A stretch of DNA of 64,000 nucleotides, taken from Castanea sativa. Taxonomy: Eukaryota; Streptophyta; Magnoliopsida; Fagales; Fagaceae. The notes under the pieces were generated by a model. That model had not been told where the DNA came from and did no database searches. It saw nothing but the letters and a program-made list of their open reading frames with translations. The stretch's first letter is position 1; each line of letters opens with the position of its first letter. The stretch is taken from contig NC_134020.1 in assembly GCF_040712315.1 (NCBI RefSeq), forward strand, positions 10,954,751 to 11,018,750, in the 5' to 3' direction. Shown here piece after piece: positions 44,223 to 56,086 of the stretch. The position numbers and the translations under genes were made by a program.

Positions 44223-45346
44223 GAGAATCATGTCCTTTCTTTTCTTTTTCTTTTTCTTTTTTCTTTCTTAAAGGAAAGAATGATTTTCTTTCTCTTTCTT
44301 CTTTTTTGTAAGGAAATAATCAAATTATTTTTTTTAAAGGAAATAATCAAATAATTTAAAACCTATTTAAAATTTTACAGTCAACACTTATTTATTTTAT
44401 TTATTTTTATTAAGGTTTTAAAAGGTTTTTTCTTTTTCTATCTTTTTATATAAAAATGCCCAACGATTACTATAATAAAAAAATTCAAACTTAACTACTA
44501 GCAACATATATATTCTTTGAATTTGACAAGTGGGCTATCCATCCATTGAGGGTGGGGGTAGCAATATATATATATATATACACATATATTAAGCATGATT
44601 TAATACAATAATTTTAATTATCCTAATGGTTAGGAGTGTGGTGTTCAAGTACTACTCTTTCGTGTTTCAAATTCAACCCCCATCCTCTAATTTATTTTGT
44701 TATAAATTCCGGGCTCCCATGGCCATCGGGGAAAAAGTAAAAACCAGCCCATTGCATGTCCTATTGGGCTAGTGGTCAGTGGTCACCCATGGGCCACAAC
44801 AGTATTGAGTTAGACCGCCCATTAGCTTGATAGGATGGGTCGTGGGGTAGGATTGTTTGGTGACCCTTAATTTGGAGGAACTCATTTTGTGGTGATTAAT
44901 AAAACCTATTTATTAAGTCATGTTATTTTTTTAAAATGATACACGTGCATACTACAAGGGTTTGAGAAGATTCCTCGAATAAATCAGTTTAAAGGAAAAT
45001 TTGCAAAATAATTTATTTCAAATATTAAGGGGTGTTTGGTAGAGTAATTTAAAATAATATTTTTGTAGTTTTTTGAAATACGTGTGGGTGAAAAAGTATG
45101 TAAAAATGTGTTTAATGTTATTTAAAATGTAAAAGTGTGAGTTTGAGATAGAAAAACAAATGGACTCTAAATATTTAAAATTGATATTTTTTAAGTCAGT
45201 TGGGGAACAAGCCCTTTTTCTTTTTAACTCGGGTAAGAAATACAACCTCAAGGCCTCAATTGATTTGGCTGAGTTTTAAGTGGAATCAAACACAATTTAA
45301 TAGTACGATTTTTTTTTATAATAAAAAAAAGTCCAATTCCCGGATA

Positions 45347-45383
<37 letters not shown>

Positions 45384-45495
45384 GAATTGAAAACCATTAT
45401 TATTAAAAGAATACTCCTATTATTTTACGAATATTGGCTAACTAATTAGCTTTGTTCTTGTACAGGTTTCTTTTCTCCCTATTTTATTCGGATTG
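44223..45495. other. Intergenic sequence with simple repeats
   Basis: It contains a pyrimidine-rich tract at about 44236-44270, a (TA)n tract near 44566-44590 and an A-run of about 31 near 45350-45380. A tRNA-like phrase near 44625-44690 lacks cloverleaf pairing. A GGGGTGTTTGGTAGAGT phrase near 45030 resembles one end of a MITE, without a found partner. Confidence 0.45.
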
Positions 45496-45510
45496 AAAAC
45501 TCAATAGTTT

Positions 45511-45531
45511 TTTTTTTTTTTTTTGATAAGT
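45511..45531 (-). mobile_element. Tail-only LINE insertion (21 bp)
   Basis: The insert is a T14 run plus GATAAGT, which on the minus strand is ACTTATC followed by poly(A), the terminal bases of the plant LINE fragment at 34494. A 15-bp direct repeat AAAACTCAATAGTTT flanks it exactly at 45496-45510 and 45532-45546. Confidence 0.75.
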
Positions 45532-46210
45532 AAAACTCAATAGTTTATGTAAAACGCCAAGTGTTGAAAGCCCCCAAAAAAAAAAGGATTTATCATTATT
45601 ATTATTATTAAGTGATGTTATCAATTGGAAAATGAGTGTGAGTTAAAGAAATTTAAAGTCTGTATATTCAAGAATTAGGGCCTTTTAAATATACACCACT
45701 GTAAGTTTCTTTAAAACCTTTTCTCCTCTTCGCGTATGTGTTTTAAAAATATTTAGTATTTAAAAAAAAAAAAAAAAGTGATGTTATCAATTTAGGAGTT
45801 GCAAATGCAATTCCAGTGGAGATAAAAGACAGATCCTAGTAGACATCTCTAGTAACTTAAAACAGTTCTGAAGAGAGAAACTTTGTATGTTATTAAGTGA
45901 TGCTATCAATTTAGGACTAAAATGAAAAATCATTTGACACTAGGCCAAAACAACAGCAAAAATAAAAGGAACAAAGATACGGTACGACAACTAATAAAAT
46001 CAAATTTAGCAGTAAACAATGGAAAGACGTACCTCATTGACATCGTGGTCTTAAAACACAGACAGGAGAGAGTAAGAACTAACAACTAACAACTATGACA
46101 AGAAGAATTTGAGAATGGCAATGGGTGGAAAAAAAATGGCGGGGACAACAAGTATATATTAAACACCAACAAAAAAGAAAAAAGAAAAAAAGAAAGGTCG
46201 GTTCTGCTTT

Positions 46211-46234
46211 TTTTTTTTTTTTTTTTTTTGAGGA
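46211..46234 (-). mobile_element. Tail-only SINE/LINE insertion (24 bp)
   Basis: The insert is T19 plus GAGGA, on the minus strand TCCTC followed by poly(A), resembling the TTCTC-poly(A) end of the SINE at 17021. A perfect 18-bp direct repeat AAAGGTCGGTTCTGCTTT flanks it at 46193-46210 and 46235-46252. Confidence 0.75.
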
Positions 46235-46252
46235 AAAGGTCGGTTCTGCTTT

Positions 46253-47841
46253 ACTTGGAAAAACAGGAAAGGATCAAATGATTTAAACTTTAAGCAAAGC
46301 TAAATTAGTAAGGTGAAAATAGAAATAATTGTAGAGCTGACCCAATAATAAGAATTTTTTTATGAGACAATAATAAGAATTAAGAAGCTTGAATTTTCTA
46401 AAAGAGTATTGTTATAATCACAAATATTTTTATAATATTTTTACTAATTTTTAATATGACAAATTTTTACTGGTTCTTATTTGAGTCTACCACTAAAATC
46501 ACATTTTTACTTACTAATAATTATTTACCACATCAGTAGTTTGTAAAAATATAGTTTGTAGCTTTAGTATTTTACTTTCTAAAATGCATATAAATTGACC
46601 TATTTTTGGAATTTTCTTTCCGAGTTTAGAGATTGCAATTAGTGATATTATATGCTCTAGATTCTTGCAAAATGATTTTCTTAAATTTTGTCATATAAAA
46701 TTTCTAAAAAAAAAAAAAAGAAAAAAGAACCAAATCATCAAAATTTTCTCAACTGATTACAAACATACTTTATGCATAAACAAGATCTCTGAGTCCACCA
46801 GTACTAAATGTTAGGTAACATCCAAAAAAAGCACCATTCTTTATGGAGTAATTATTGTGCCACTTTATGTAGTACAAGAATTTTCCTTCTTTATATGATG
46901 ATGCATATTGCAGAAATCATAATCAGCTAATCAATTACATCCATTACTTTTGAATGAGTCACATGAAAGGCAGTACTCCACTATACAAGTTTAGGGCATG
47001 TGGACATAACAAGTAACAACCCCTTCTCTTGACATATACAAAATACTATGATGCTGGAGCATATCTGTGTCTCAAGTCTCAACTTTTAAGGATGATGTGA
47101 GGGATACAGTTGCATACTTGAATGTCTTTGTTTGGAATGTCACTATTAGATTGTGGAGTTGCTTATTGAAGAAGATCCAGGATTGGTTTCCTTAACCAAT
47201 AATGCTAGTCAAATCTACTCTCTTTTTTGCCACACAAGAAAGTGACAAAGCAAGTGCATATTTAGTCCACATTCTGACACCGATTTATAATATTGTTTCC
47301 CCTAAGTTATAATGTGATCATGTGTCAGATGAAAGCAAGAAGGTGTGATCATCACACCAAAACTATAGTGCACCCATCATACACCGCATTTTCCTTTGGG
47401 TTGTGAACTTGTGATAGAATCCCATGCAGATTTATTGCCTGGCGGGATGGATGCAAGCTTTGAGAAGGTTTGGAATTGTTAAAATTGACCCACTCTTGTG
47501 CCTATAAATGTACAGGGGAGTTGAATTATTAGGTTTTTTTTTGGGCTAAATATTCCATTTTTGAAAGTCGACTTTTTCAAAATCGAGTTTAAAGTAGAAG
47601 TCAATTTTACCAAAATCGAGTTTAATTCTTGCAATTTAGTAGAATAAAGAACTCGATTTTTCCAGACTCAAGTTCCAAGTTCCACTAGTTTCTCTTTGAA
47701 AATTAGAGCTTAGAATTGTCTCCCTTCCTTGGAAGGCTGTTTTGTACCTTCGGACAAGAAGTTTATTTAAAGGTTTTGTGGGTTTCTTTTTTGGGGAGTA
47801 GGAAACAGTAGTACGGTGGTAGCAAAAAAACCTTTTCTTCT
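46253..47841. other. Intergenic sequence and probable LINE 5' untranslated region
   Basis: No gene was recognised. From about 47540 the sequence repeats TCGAGTTT/CTCGATTTT phrases and leads into the LINE ORF1, so 47540-47841 may be its 5' untranslated region. The element's 5' boundary and target duplication were not found. Confidence 0.4.
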
Positions 47842-48730
47842 ATGGATGACCTTACGAAACATTGGATTGGCCTCTCTTTCTCTGAAAAAGAGGGTCCTAG
47901 TCTTTGTCTGAAAAAAGAACAGGCCGTGGAAGAGTTTTGTTTAGCTGCAAAGTTTCTAACAAAACGGGCACTCAATACGGATGCCATTGCCAGTACCTTC
48001 CAACCATTATGGCGTTCAAAAAATGGTTTCAAAGTAAAAAATATGGGTGACCACGTAATCTTTTTTACTTTTGATAACAAGAATGAGGTGGAACGGATCC
48101 TGTCTAGTGAACCTTGGAGCTTTGATAAACACTTGATAGTGTTACGTACAACACTATGAGAAGGACAACAACATACAAAGCATGGATTTTAACAGGGTTT
48201 TTTTTTTTTTTTGGTACAGGTGCATAATATTCCTTCGAAATTTATGAATCGGGAGGTAGCTGAACAAATCTGTGAGCCCATTGGAACGGTGTGTAGGCCA
48301 CAAAATGCACCAGACGGAGATGGTGGAGGATTCATGCAGGTAAGAATCGCTATAGATATTTTTCAACTTCTCTGCCGAGGACGGATTATATCTTTAGAAG
48401 ATGGTCAAAAACACTGGACTTCTTTCAAGTATGAGAGACTGCCTCACTTATGCTACTGGTGTGGTTTGGGCATCTCACACACGATGATAGAGATTGTGAT
48501 CGCTGGATTGATAGTGAAGGAACCCTATCCACTGAAGATCAGCATTTTGGCTCATGGTTGTGTGCACCACCCTTCTTGGCGTCTCGAAAAAACGTGGTTA
48601 TTGTTCCAGGTTTCTACTCTAAAAATTTGGCGGCTCCACAACAGCACCAACAGCTCCGACCCCCAAACCACCAGCTACGGAGGCTCCAGCGACAACCTCC
48701 CCAACCATAAATGCTCAACCCGATAAGGTA
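47842..48730 (+). pseudogene. LINE ORF1-like (DUF4283 and zinc-knuckle protein)
   Basis: The first ORF (MDDLTKHWIGLSFSEKEGPS...; 105 aa) has the DUF4283 pattern of plant LINE-associated proteins, ending SSEPWSFDKHLIVLR. After a T16 run at about 48198-48212 the frame changes to VQVHNIPSKFMNREVAEQIC, then FKYERLPHLCYWCG. The zinc knuckle continues as GHLTHDDRDCD only in a neighbouring frame (48450-48710), so there is a second frameshift near 48470. The protein would bind element RNA. The T-run falls where a short FW motif is expected. Confidence 0.8.
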
Positions 48731-49319
48731 AACACTGAACCTGGAAAATTTTCAAATTCCTTTCCTTTTTCAGAGACATTGAATGGCTCTATGGCTAAAT
48801 TGTTAACGAAAGATACGGGTCACAAGAGTCAGGGAGATTTTAAATATTCAAGACGTAAGGAGCATGTTAATAGGGATGAGCTGTTCTCGACGAAATTATC
48901 GGAAATTGACCAAGATTTACGGAAATTTGATTCTACAGAACAAATTCTTTGGGCAAAAAATAAGGAGATAAACAAGGAAAAGATATCGAGAACAGGGGGT
49001 TAGCTAAGGCACAATCTAAGGAAGATATTACCCAGCCTGTCATGCATATCTCTCCAGAGAATCAGCCCTCAGCAATGTTATCCGATATCTCCAATTTCTC
49101 ACAGCCTTCATCGGGTAAAAAAATTGCAAATTGGACACGTTAGGTGAGGACTATTAATGGGGTTGACAAAATTATGGAGGAAGTGGTGGGGCAGAATCGT
49201 ATTTTGAAAGAGGGGAAAACTCATGGTGTGTTACCAACTAAGAAATGAGTGGTTTCACAAGATGAGAAGGAAAACTAGAAGATATTAGCGGCGGTTGGAT
49301 TTCAGTCCTGCCAAATGCA
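48731..49319 (+). pseudogene. LINE linker between ORF1 and endonuclease
   Basis: Stop-interrupted coding sequence rich in Lys, Ser and Glu (for example 48779-49003), with no recognised fold. It joins the zinc-knuckle region to the endonuclease, as in plant LINEs. Confidence 0.5.
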
Positions 49320-50343
49320 ATGAGTCTCCTTTGTTGGAACTGCCGTGAGCTTGGAAACTTGCGGACAGAAAATCAGCTTGTGGATTTGGTGCGGGCTAAA
49401 GATCTCTCCGTCGTGTTTTTAGTCGAAACATGGATTGATGAAACAAGGCTAAGTCAAGTTCAGGATCGTTTGAAGTTCAAGAATAAATTTATAGCCCCTA
49501 GGAGGAATAAGTTAGGGGGTTTGGTAATTTTTTGGAAGCAAGAATTTGACCTTATAGTCGAAACTTTTTCTAAAATCATACTGACATTGCGAAAAGAAGA
49601 ACACTGAGGATTACAAGCTTCTACTGAGAGCTAGATACATAAGATAGGCATGAAGATTGGTTGAAACTATGGTCCTTAAAAAACTGTGGGTTTGCTCCTT
49701 GGCTTTGTGCGGGTGATTTCGACAAAATCACAAAACAATCAGATAAAGGGGGGGGGGGGGGGGGGGGGGACGAATTAGGCCTCACAGTCAAATGCAACCG
49801 TTTCGGGATGTTTTGGATGAATGCAGCTTTATGGACATGGGTCACATTGGTCCTCAATTTACTTGGCATAAACACTACGCTAGGTACACGATTTGGGAGA
49901 GACTTGATAGGGTGGTAGCAACGAATGAATGGTTTGATAAATTTCCGGATACAAAGGTATATCACTTGGATGTTACTACATTTGATCACAAGCCTCTGTG
50001 GGTTGTTCTGGAGATCATGGAGTGTTGCCAACATCGTCCTTTCCGCTTTGAACAAATGTGGATGACTGAGAGTGGGTGTAGTGACACGATAGAAGCAGTT
50101 TGGAGGAGTGGGGAAGTAGATCCACGGTCTGTCAAACTACTGAATAAGGTGGATAGATGTGGTATTGAACTTACCAAATGGAGCAAGAAAATTTTTGGAA
50201 GTGTTCGGGCTGAGTTAGAAAAAAAATTATTACAGCAGGCTGAGAGAAGGGCTATTCAGGGGGGCAACACAGTGTGGATGAGAACACTGGAGAGAGAGAT
50301 CAACGGGTTAATGGATAAAGAAGCAAAAATGTGGGCCCAATGA
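49320..50343 (+). pseudogene. LINE endonuclease domain
   Basis: It starts MSLLCWNCRELGN, the usual first strand of the AP-endonuclease-like domain of plant L1 elements. It continues through VVFLVETW and WLCAGDFDKI (about 49697-49726) to IGPQFTWHKH and WERLDRVVA, then FDHKPLWV, where the family has a conserved SDH. A run of about 20 G at 49748-49769 and a frameshift near 49605 break the frame. The rest leads to the RT linker and stops at 50341. The enzyme nicks target DNA to prime reverse transcription. Confidence 0.85.
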
Positions 50344-51420
50344 GCTCATGTAGCTTGGCTGAAAGACGGGGATTGAAATACAAAGTTTTTTCACACAAAA
50401 GCTTTGCAAAGGAGAAGAAGAAATTATACAAATGGGCTCTATGATAACAGTGTCAGGTGGTGCACACAAAAATAGATCATCTTTGATACTGTGGTTGGTT
50501 TCTATCAGTCACTTTTCACCTCAGCTAATCTGAATAGTTTTGATGAGGTGCTGGATGAGACACCATACTTGGTGACTTCGAATATGAATGCCCAATTGAC
50601 AGACACATTTACAGCAGCCGAGGTGGAAGTGGCTTTGAAAGAAATGGTACTGTTGAAAGCACCCAGACTTGACGACATGCCACCACTATTTTACCAAAGC
50701 TAATGGTCTCTTGTTGTTCAGATGTCATTGAAACGATCCTCCACTATCTAAACATGGGCTCCCTGCCCCAATCTTTATGCCACTCTTTCATCACACTCAT
50801 TCCAAAGGTCAAGAACCCAAAATTTATTTCTCAATATAGACCCTTTTGTTTATCTAACGTACTTTTCATGGCCTTCTTAAAAGTTTTGGCGAATAGACTA
50901 AAATCTGTTTTGCCACGACTAATTTCAGAGCATCAATTTGCCTTCTTGATGGGCAGACTCATCTCGAATAACATCATTGTAGCTTTGAGACCTTGCATTA
51001 CATTCAAAACCACAGTTTCAGAAAGAAAAAAAGAAAAAAAAAAAGAAAAAAGAAAAAGAAAAAAAAGATCTATGGCACTAAAGTTAGATATGAGCAAAGC
51101 GTATGACCAAGTGGAATGGACATTCATGGAAAATCTATTGGTAAAAATGCGCTTCAATGAGAGATGAATCCAACTCATGATGGTATGTATTACTTCGGCA
51201 ACATACTCAGTTCTAATAAATGGAGAACCTCAAGGGCATATTACTCCAACTGGGGGACTTAGACAAGGCGATCCACTATCTCCCTATCTTTTTCTTCTAT
51301 GCATGGAGGGTTTACATGGTTTGATCAAAAAGGCTCTAGCTGTGGGGGATATTAGGGGTGTCTCAATTGTCGTAACAGTCTTAAACTAACCCACTTGCTA
51401 TTTGCAGACAAGGCTATTTA
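50344..51420 (+). pseudogene. LINE reverse transcriptase, truncated after the FADD motif
   Basis: RT blocks in order: VALKEMVLLKAPRLDDMPPL, SFITLIPKVKNP, FISQYRPFCLSNV, ISEHQFAFLMGRLISNN, MALKLDMSKAYDQVEW, and LRQGDPLSPYLF. The catalytic stretch reads THLLFADK instead of FADD (about 51390-51413), and the sequence stops being LINE-like just after it. An A-rich run (51022-51066) is inserted before KLDMSKAYD. There are several stops and frameshifts. The C-terminal third and poly(A) are missing, so it cannot move. Confidence 0.88.
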
Positions 51421-51580
51421 AACAAAGAGAGTTTCTTGGTAAACGTGTATGCCAAAGAAAATTTGAGAGGGAGAGAGAGAGTTAGCATAACAGAAGAAGG
51501 AGACCAAAAATTTTTTAGGAGCGTAAGGTTTGGTTGTGAAATTAAGGTAAGAATTCCATCTCTAAGATGATCAATACTAC
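51421..51580. other. Junction between LINE and Copia-like element
   Basis: About 160 bp with a (GA)n stretch near 51466-51481 and no recognised feature. The LINE could have been cut here by deletion or by an older insertion. Confidence 0.4.
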
Positions 51581-52474
51581 TGAGAGTTCATTTAGACCCC
51601 TTAAATCAGATTGTTTAACCTAATTAATTAGCCAAGTGATTACTTAATTTAATTTCCAGATCTAGGTTAAACACAAATAAATCATATCATGCAAAGTTGT
51701 AAAAAAGTAAATAACACCACGATATGATTACCCAAGGAAAACCAATGAAACTAACCCATTTCAAGGTAAAAACCTGGGGCCCTAGCTATCCTCAAGGTAA
51801 AGCAAATTCACTATAAAAGAATTGAAGTTTTTACAATCAGATTTAACCCTAAATCTATTGCTACCACATGTAGTAACTTATTGACACGACCACGTGTAAG
51901 CTCCGAATCCACAGGCTCTAAATCCTCAGACTCTTTCTCTTCTTGGATTTACAGTAACACAAGCATACTCTTACTTGTGACTTTGAGACTCCACTCAAAG
52001 GTTTCAGATCACCTTCACTTGTTGATCTTGAGGTAGCAACTAGTTCTACCAATCCTTGATTGTAGTTTAAGCTCCAGTAGAATCTTGTGTAGTTAGAAGG
52101 TACAAAACCTCTCAAATCTCACGAAGAGTAACACATAAGTCTTTTCGCAAAAGTCTTCAAAACGCAGCTAGGGTTTTCATTTTATATGTGGAGAAGTTTA
52201 AGTGAAACCCTAAACGTTTTTGTAGAGTTTGGACTAAAATAAACTTTTGCAGAAAACTGTGTCTACGATTTTCGATCAGTCGGGTTTAATTCTCGATCAG
52301 TCTAAAAAGGCAGAACATGAATTCTCTTTTTTGCAATCAGCTAAACTTCAAATCTTGAAACACACTTATTTATGCATTGCTTAAACACTTAGACTAGACA
52401 TGTTTTGCTCTCTATTTGCCAACACAATACAATCATGATTCTAAACATTTAATCTAAATTTTTAGAACCTAACA
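51581..52474 (-). repeat. 3' LTR of the Copia-type element
   Basis: It starts TGAGAGTTCATTTAGACC and ends AGAACCTAACA, 894 bp. Compared with 59354-60208 it differs at scattered positions (perhaps one in ten in the parts compared by eye), so the insertion is old. Confidence 0.88.
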
Positions 52475-52817
52475 ATCTCCCCCTTTGGCAATTTGTAACA
52501 AAACACACATACAACATGTAGTGCTTAAAAAAAAAAAAAACCAGCTCAAATTCAAGTTATTACACAACTACTAACTATTAGTTGCTAGTATAGACAATAG
52601 TTGTTGAGAGATTTAACCTGTATATTCCTGAAACATTGAAAACAACTCATAAACGCATGTGTGAAAAATACAGTAAAACATTCTAAACAGAATTCAAACT
52701 TTGAAATCACCGAAACACAATTAGATAGTGAACACATCAAAATGAATAACCTTAGAATCATCAACTATCATAATCTCATCACATCAATTTTTAAGTGAAA
52801 CAAAGAAAATAACTAAA

Positions 52818-54072
52818 AACAGAAATATGAATACGTCAAAACTGAATATACTCCCTCTAGACAAAATAACTGTACTCCCTCTATATACATAAAACTACTC
52901 CTCCTTTTTGTTACATATTGCCAAAGGCAATGCCAGTCCTCAAAGGGTGAAGGAGTTGGAAAGAAACTCCTATAATCCGAGAAGTCAACTCTTAATGATG
53001 CAACCTTAGTCAATAGCTCATCAAGCAGTTGTCCCTAAGAAACTTGAGTTGTCATGATAGACTGCATCATAGCTTGGAGTGACAATGGAGGAGCTACTGA
53101 AGGATCAACATCCTCATGACCAACAAGATCCACAATAGCAGTCGGATCCACATAAGTCTTCTCAGCAACAAGCATGGCACCAAAGGTAGTAGAAGCATCT
53201 CCTTGTGGTCTCTTAGACATCCCAGTGCTTGGCTCAGCACTCTTCATCTGTGCCTGTCTTTATCTAAGATAGGTAGTTCCTGTGGGGGATATAATATGTA
53301 CTAACTCAAGGGAAGGAAACTCTAACAACTCTAAAAATCTTAAAATCCTAAAAATAAACAAAGGAAAGAATAACTTTTGACCTTCACTTTTACTCCTATA
53401 GACATAAAAAATAGTTTGAATAAATATGGAGGGGAAACACATAGAACCATCTGTGATAAGAGCATATAGAATAGCACAACGCTTTATAGGTACTATATGA
53501 ACATGAGAGATAAGATAGATGTTATGACAAGTGATCCATAAGTATAATGAGTTAAGCTCAGTAAACTCACAAGAGTTGATTCTTGGTTTAGATCCCCAAG
53601 AAACAGGATGACCACAATGAGGGGACATCATATCATCTACAGTAGGAAACTCAGTGTAAGGATAAACTGGTTTACGATCTAAGGGTACTCCTAAAGCCTC
53701 AGAAACAACTTATTTACTTATGGTAAATTCCTGACCACGAATCCAAGGAGTCAAGTAATGACTACCGGTGACCTCAGAATAGACAGAAAGATTAGAGTAA
53801 AGCTCTCTAATCAAGGCAGTAGGAGGAGGTTCAGACACCTCACACAAAGAAACCTAGTTCCTAGCCACAAAATTCCTACGTATGGAAGGATCTAACTTAC
53901 TTAGAACTATGTCCCTTTCACCCTAAATTGACCTATACTTGTTTAAGGTCTCATAGCTTTCCTTACATTTTTCAATAAAAAACCTAACTCCTACAGTAGA
54001 ACCAAATGAAGAGGAAGACCCAAGGTTCCTTTTGGCTCTAGTTTTGAATTTCCCACCAAATTTAGGAGCCAT
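52818..54072 (-). pseudogene. Second ORF of the Copia-type element, 'putative plant transposon protein'-like
   Basis: It starts at ATG 54072 (MAPKFGGKFKTRAKRNLGSS) and runs the same way as gag. With stops near 53925 and 53860 and others, it reads VGVRFFIEKCKESYETLNKY, then SVYSEVTGSHYLTPWIRGQE, LNSLYLWITCHNIYLISH, VPIKRCAILYALITDGSM and a Ser/Pro-rich tail. The NIxxISHxxxVPxxRxxxLYAxxTG pattern resembles the plant family called putative plant transposon protein (Pfam Transposase_32). Members are often found in LTR elements and their function is unknown. At least four in-frame stops make it a pseudogene. Confidence 0.6.
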
Positions 54073-56086
54073 GTCTAAGAGTCAAAAAGAGAAAAGAGAA
54101 AAAAAAAAAAAAAAAAAAACCAATGGCAAACTGCATAAGAGGGATTAGAGACAAGATAACATGCAAATTTAAAAACTATATGATGCATGGCATTTAATCT
54201 TACATGATGCATGATCTAATGTTCTTAAATAGTCCAAAATCATCATAATTTGCAAAATTGACAAGGTAGATTTAAGAATTATAGAAAATTCCCAATTTTG
54301 AAGAACCTAATTCTAAAAAAAATCCTTATATTGATCATTTGAACAGCACAACATGTATAAAACAAGTCATAATTACTCAATTGATCAACAACATTAGCAA
54401 ATTTCACTCAATTTTGTCAAATTTCACAAAATTCCCAAATTCTCAAGAACTTAGAACCCTAATTTCAAAATTTCCAATAAAACTTAAAATTTTTGAAATT
54501 AAAGCATGTGAATCATGTTTAAATGATGCATAAACAAAAACCCATGGTTTAAAATTGATCAAAAACCCAAGGTTTAAGATTGATCAAAAACCCAATTTTC
54601 ATAAAAAACACCAAACTTTCTAATGTGTGAAAATCCTTTAAAATTTCATGAAAAATGCATGTAAACATGTAAAATGATGAAAAATGAAGGGTAAAAAGGT
54701 CTTACCTAGTATAGATGAAGAAAACCTTGGAAGCTTTGACCACAAAAATGATGATAAAAAAAAAAAAAATTAGATGAGGAATCGAGAGAGGAATCGAAGA
54801 GATAGACAAAAAGATATTTTGAAAAAGTCCGATATGATTCCTATATGTTTTAAAAATTCGAAATCCAATCGGTTGAGAGGAATCGGGCAAGAATTGAAAA
54901 TAACAGGAAAACAGGCTCGATCGGTCCATAGGAATCGGGAAGGAATCGAGGCAACCCGAGACTTTTAAAAGAAAATCCCATTTTTCTCCTTCACATTTCG
55001 ATTGATCGAAGAATAGATTTGATCGGTCGAGTTTCAAAGAAACACAAATTTTGAAAATTCTAGAAAACTTTTTTTGCAGAATCATTTGAAAAATTGCTTT
55101 TATTATATGACATGTATGTTCATAACTTCAAAAGATTTTCAAAACCAAACTTTTCAAAGAAAAATTCAAACTTTGTCAAATTTCTTCAATCTTTTCCTTC
55201 CTCACTCCCCAAAATGCATTAAACATATCAAGAAGTTTAACTTTAGTAGGCCACATAAACTTAACACACAATCACATGTACCAAATTTAACAAAGTTTTG
55301 CTTGTGGTGTGTGCAACTAGCAAGTGCATGAGATGCTCACAAGGTGATATGTAAACAGAGAATAAACACACTTTCTACATTATTCATCACATAAGTTTGA
55401 AAGTGACTATCACCTAAAGAGTTACATCATATAACTCTCATATCTCCTAGAAAACACACTTGCAATTGTGCAATTTTTTTTTTTCTTTTAAAGCATATTT
55501 TTGTTTTTGTTTTGATTTTACTTTTTGCTTCTTTTAATTAATGAACAATAACACCTTAAGAATTTTGTTGTGCAAGTGCTACACCTTATTGAGCACGGCT
55601 TTTATGATTTGTACAGAGGTGTTCATGATTGGAGAGTAACAATGGTGAGATGGTTATTTATGCATTTCTCTTAGAATTTTTTAGTCCTTATAGTCAAAAG
55701 AATGTAACTTCAAAATCAAGAACATGTGTTTAAAAACCATAAAAAAAACTCACACAATATATGCACTACATTGCACAAACTAGCAAAGCATAGAAAAATA
55801 AAGCTCATCAAAGCTAAACAAGGTACATGGTCATGAAATGTAAATCCCATAGGCCAACCTCAAATGCACATCTTGAAGATGCATAATACAAAAAAAAAAA
55901 CCCTTTTTTTATTTTCTATTTAAAAAAAAAAAACTGAAAAACATAAAACAAAACAAACATAGAATGCAATGGATGAACGTAATGCAAATGCAATCCTAAA
56001 GAAAAACAGTTTTTGGTCATAAGAGATAGAAAGAATTAACACAAGAACCATGTCAGACAGACTCACTGAGATTGAGTCTTTTGCAT
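54073..56086 (-). other. Non-coding interior of the Copia-type element
   Basis: Between gag and the second ORF, where pol would normally lie, only AT-rich DNA is seen. Minus-strand GATCGGTCGAG-like phrases lie at about 54906-55030, and A-rich runs near 54100-54119, 54758 and 55922. No protease, integrase or RT motif was found in any frame. Confidence 0.6.

Noticed and set aside
44625..44690. SINE or tRNA-like phrase near TAATGGTTAGGAGTGTGG
   Set aside because: The A and B boxes are weak, and no poly(A) or target duplication was found.
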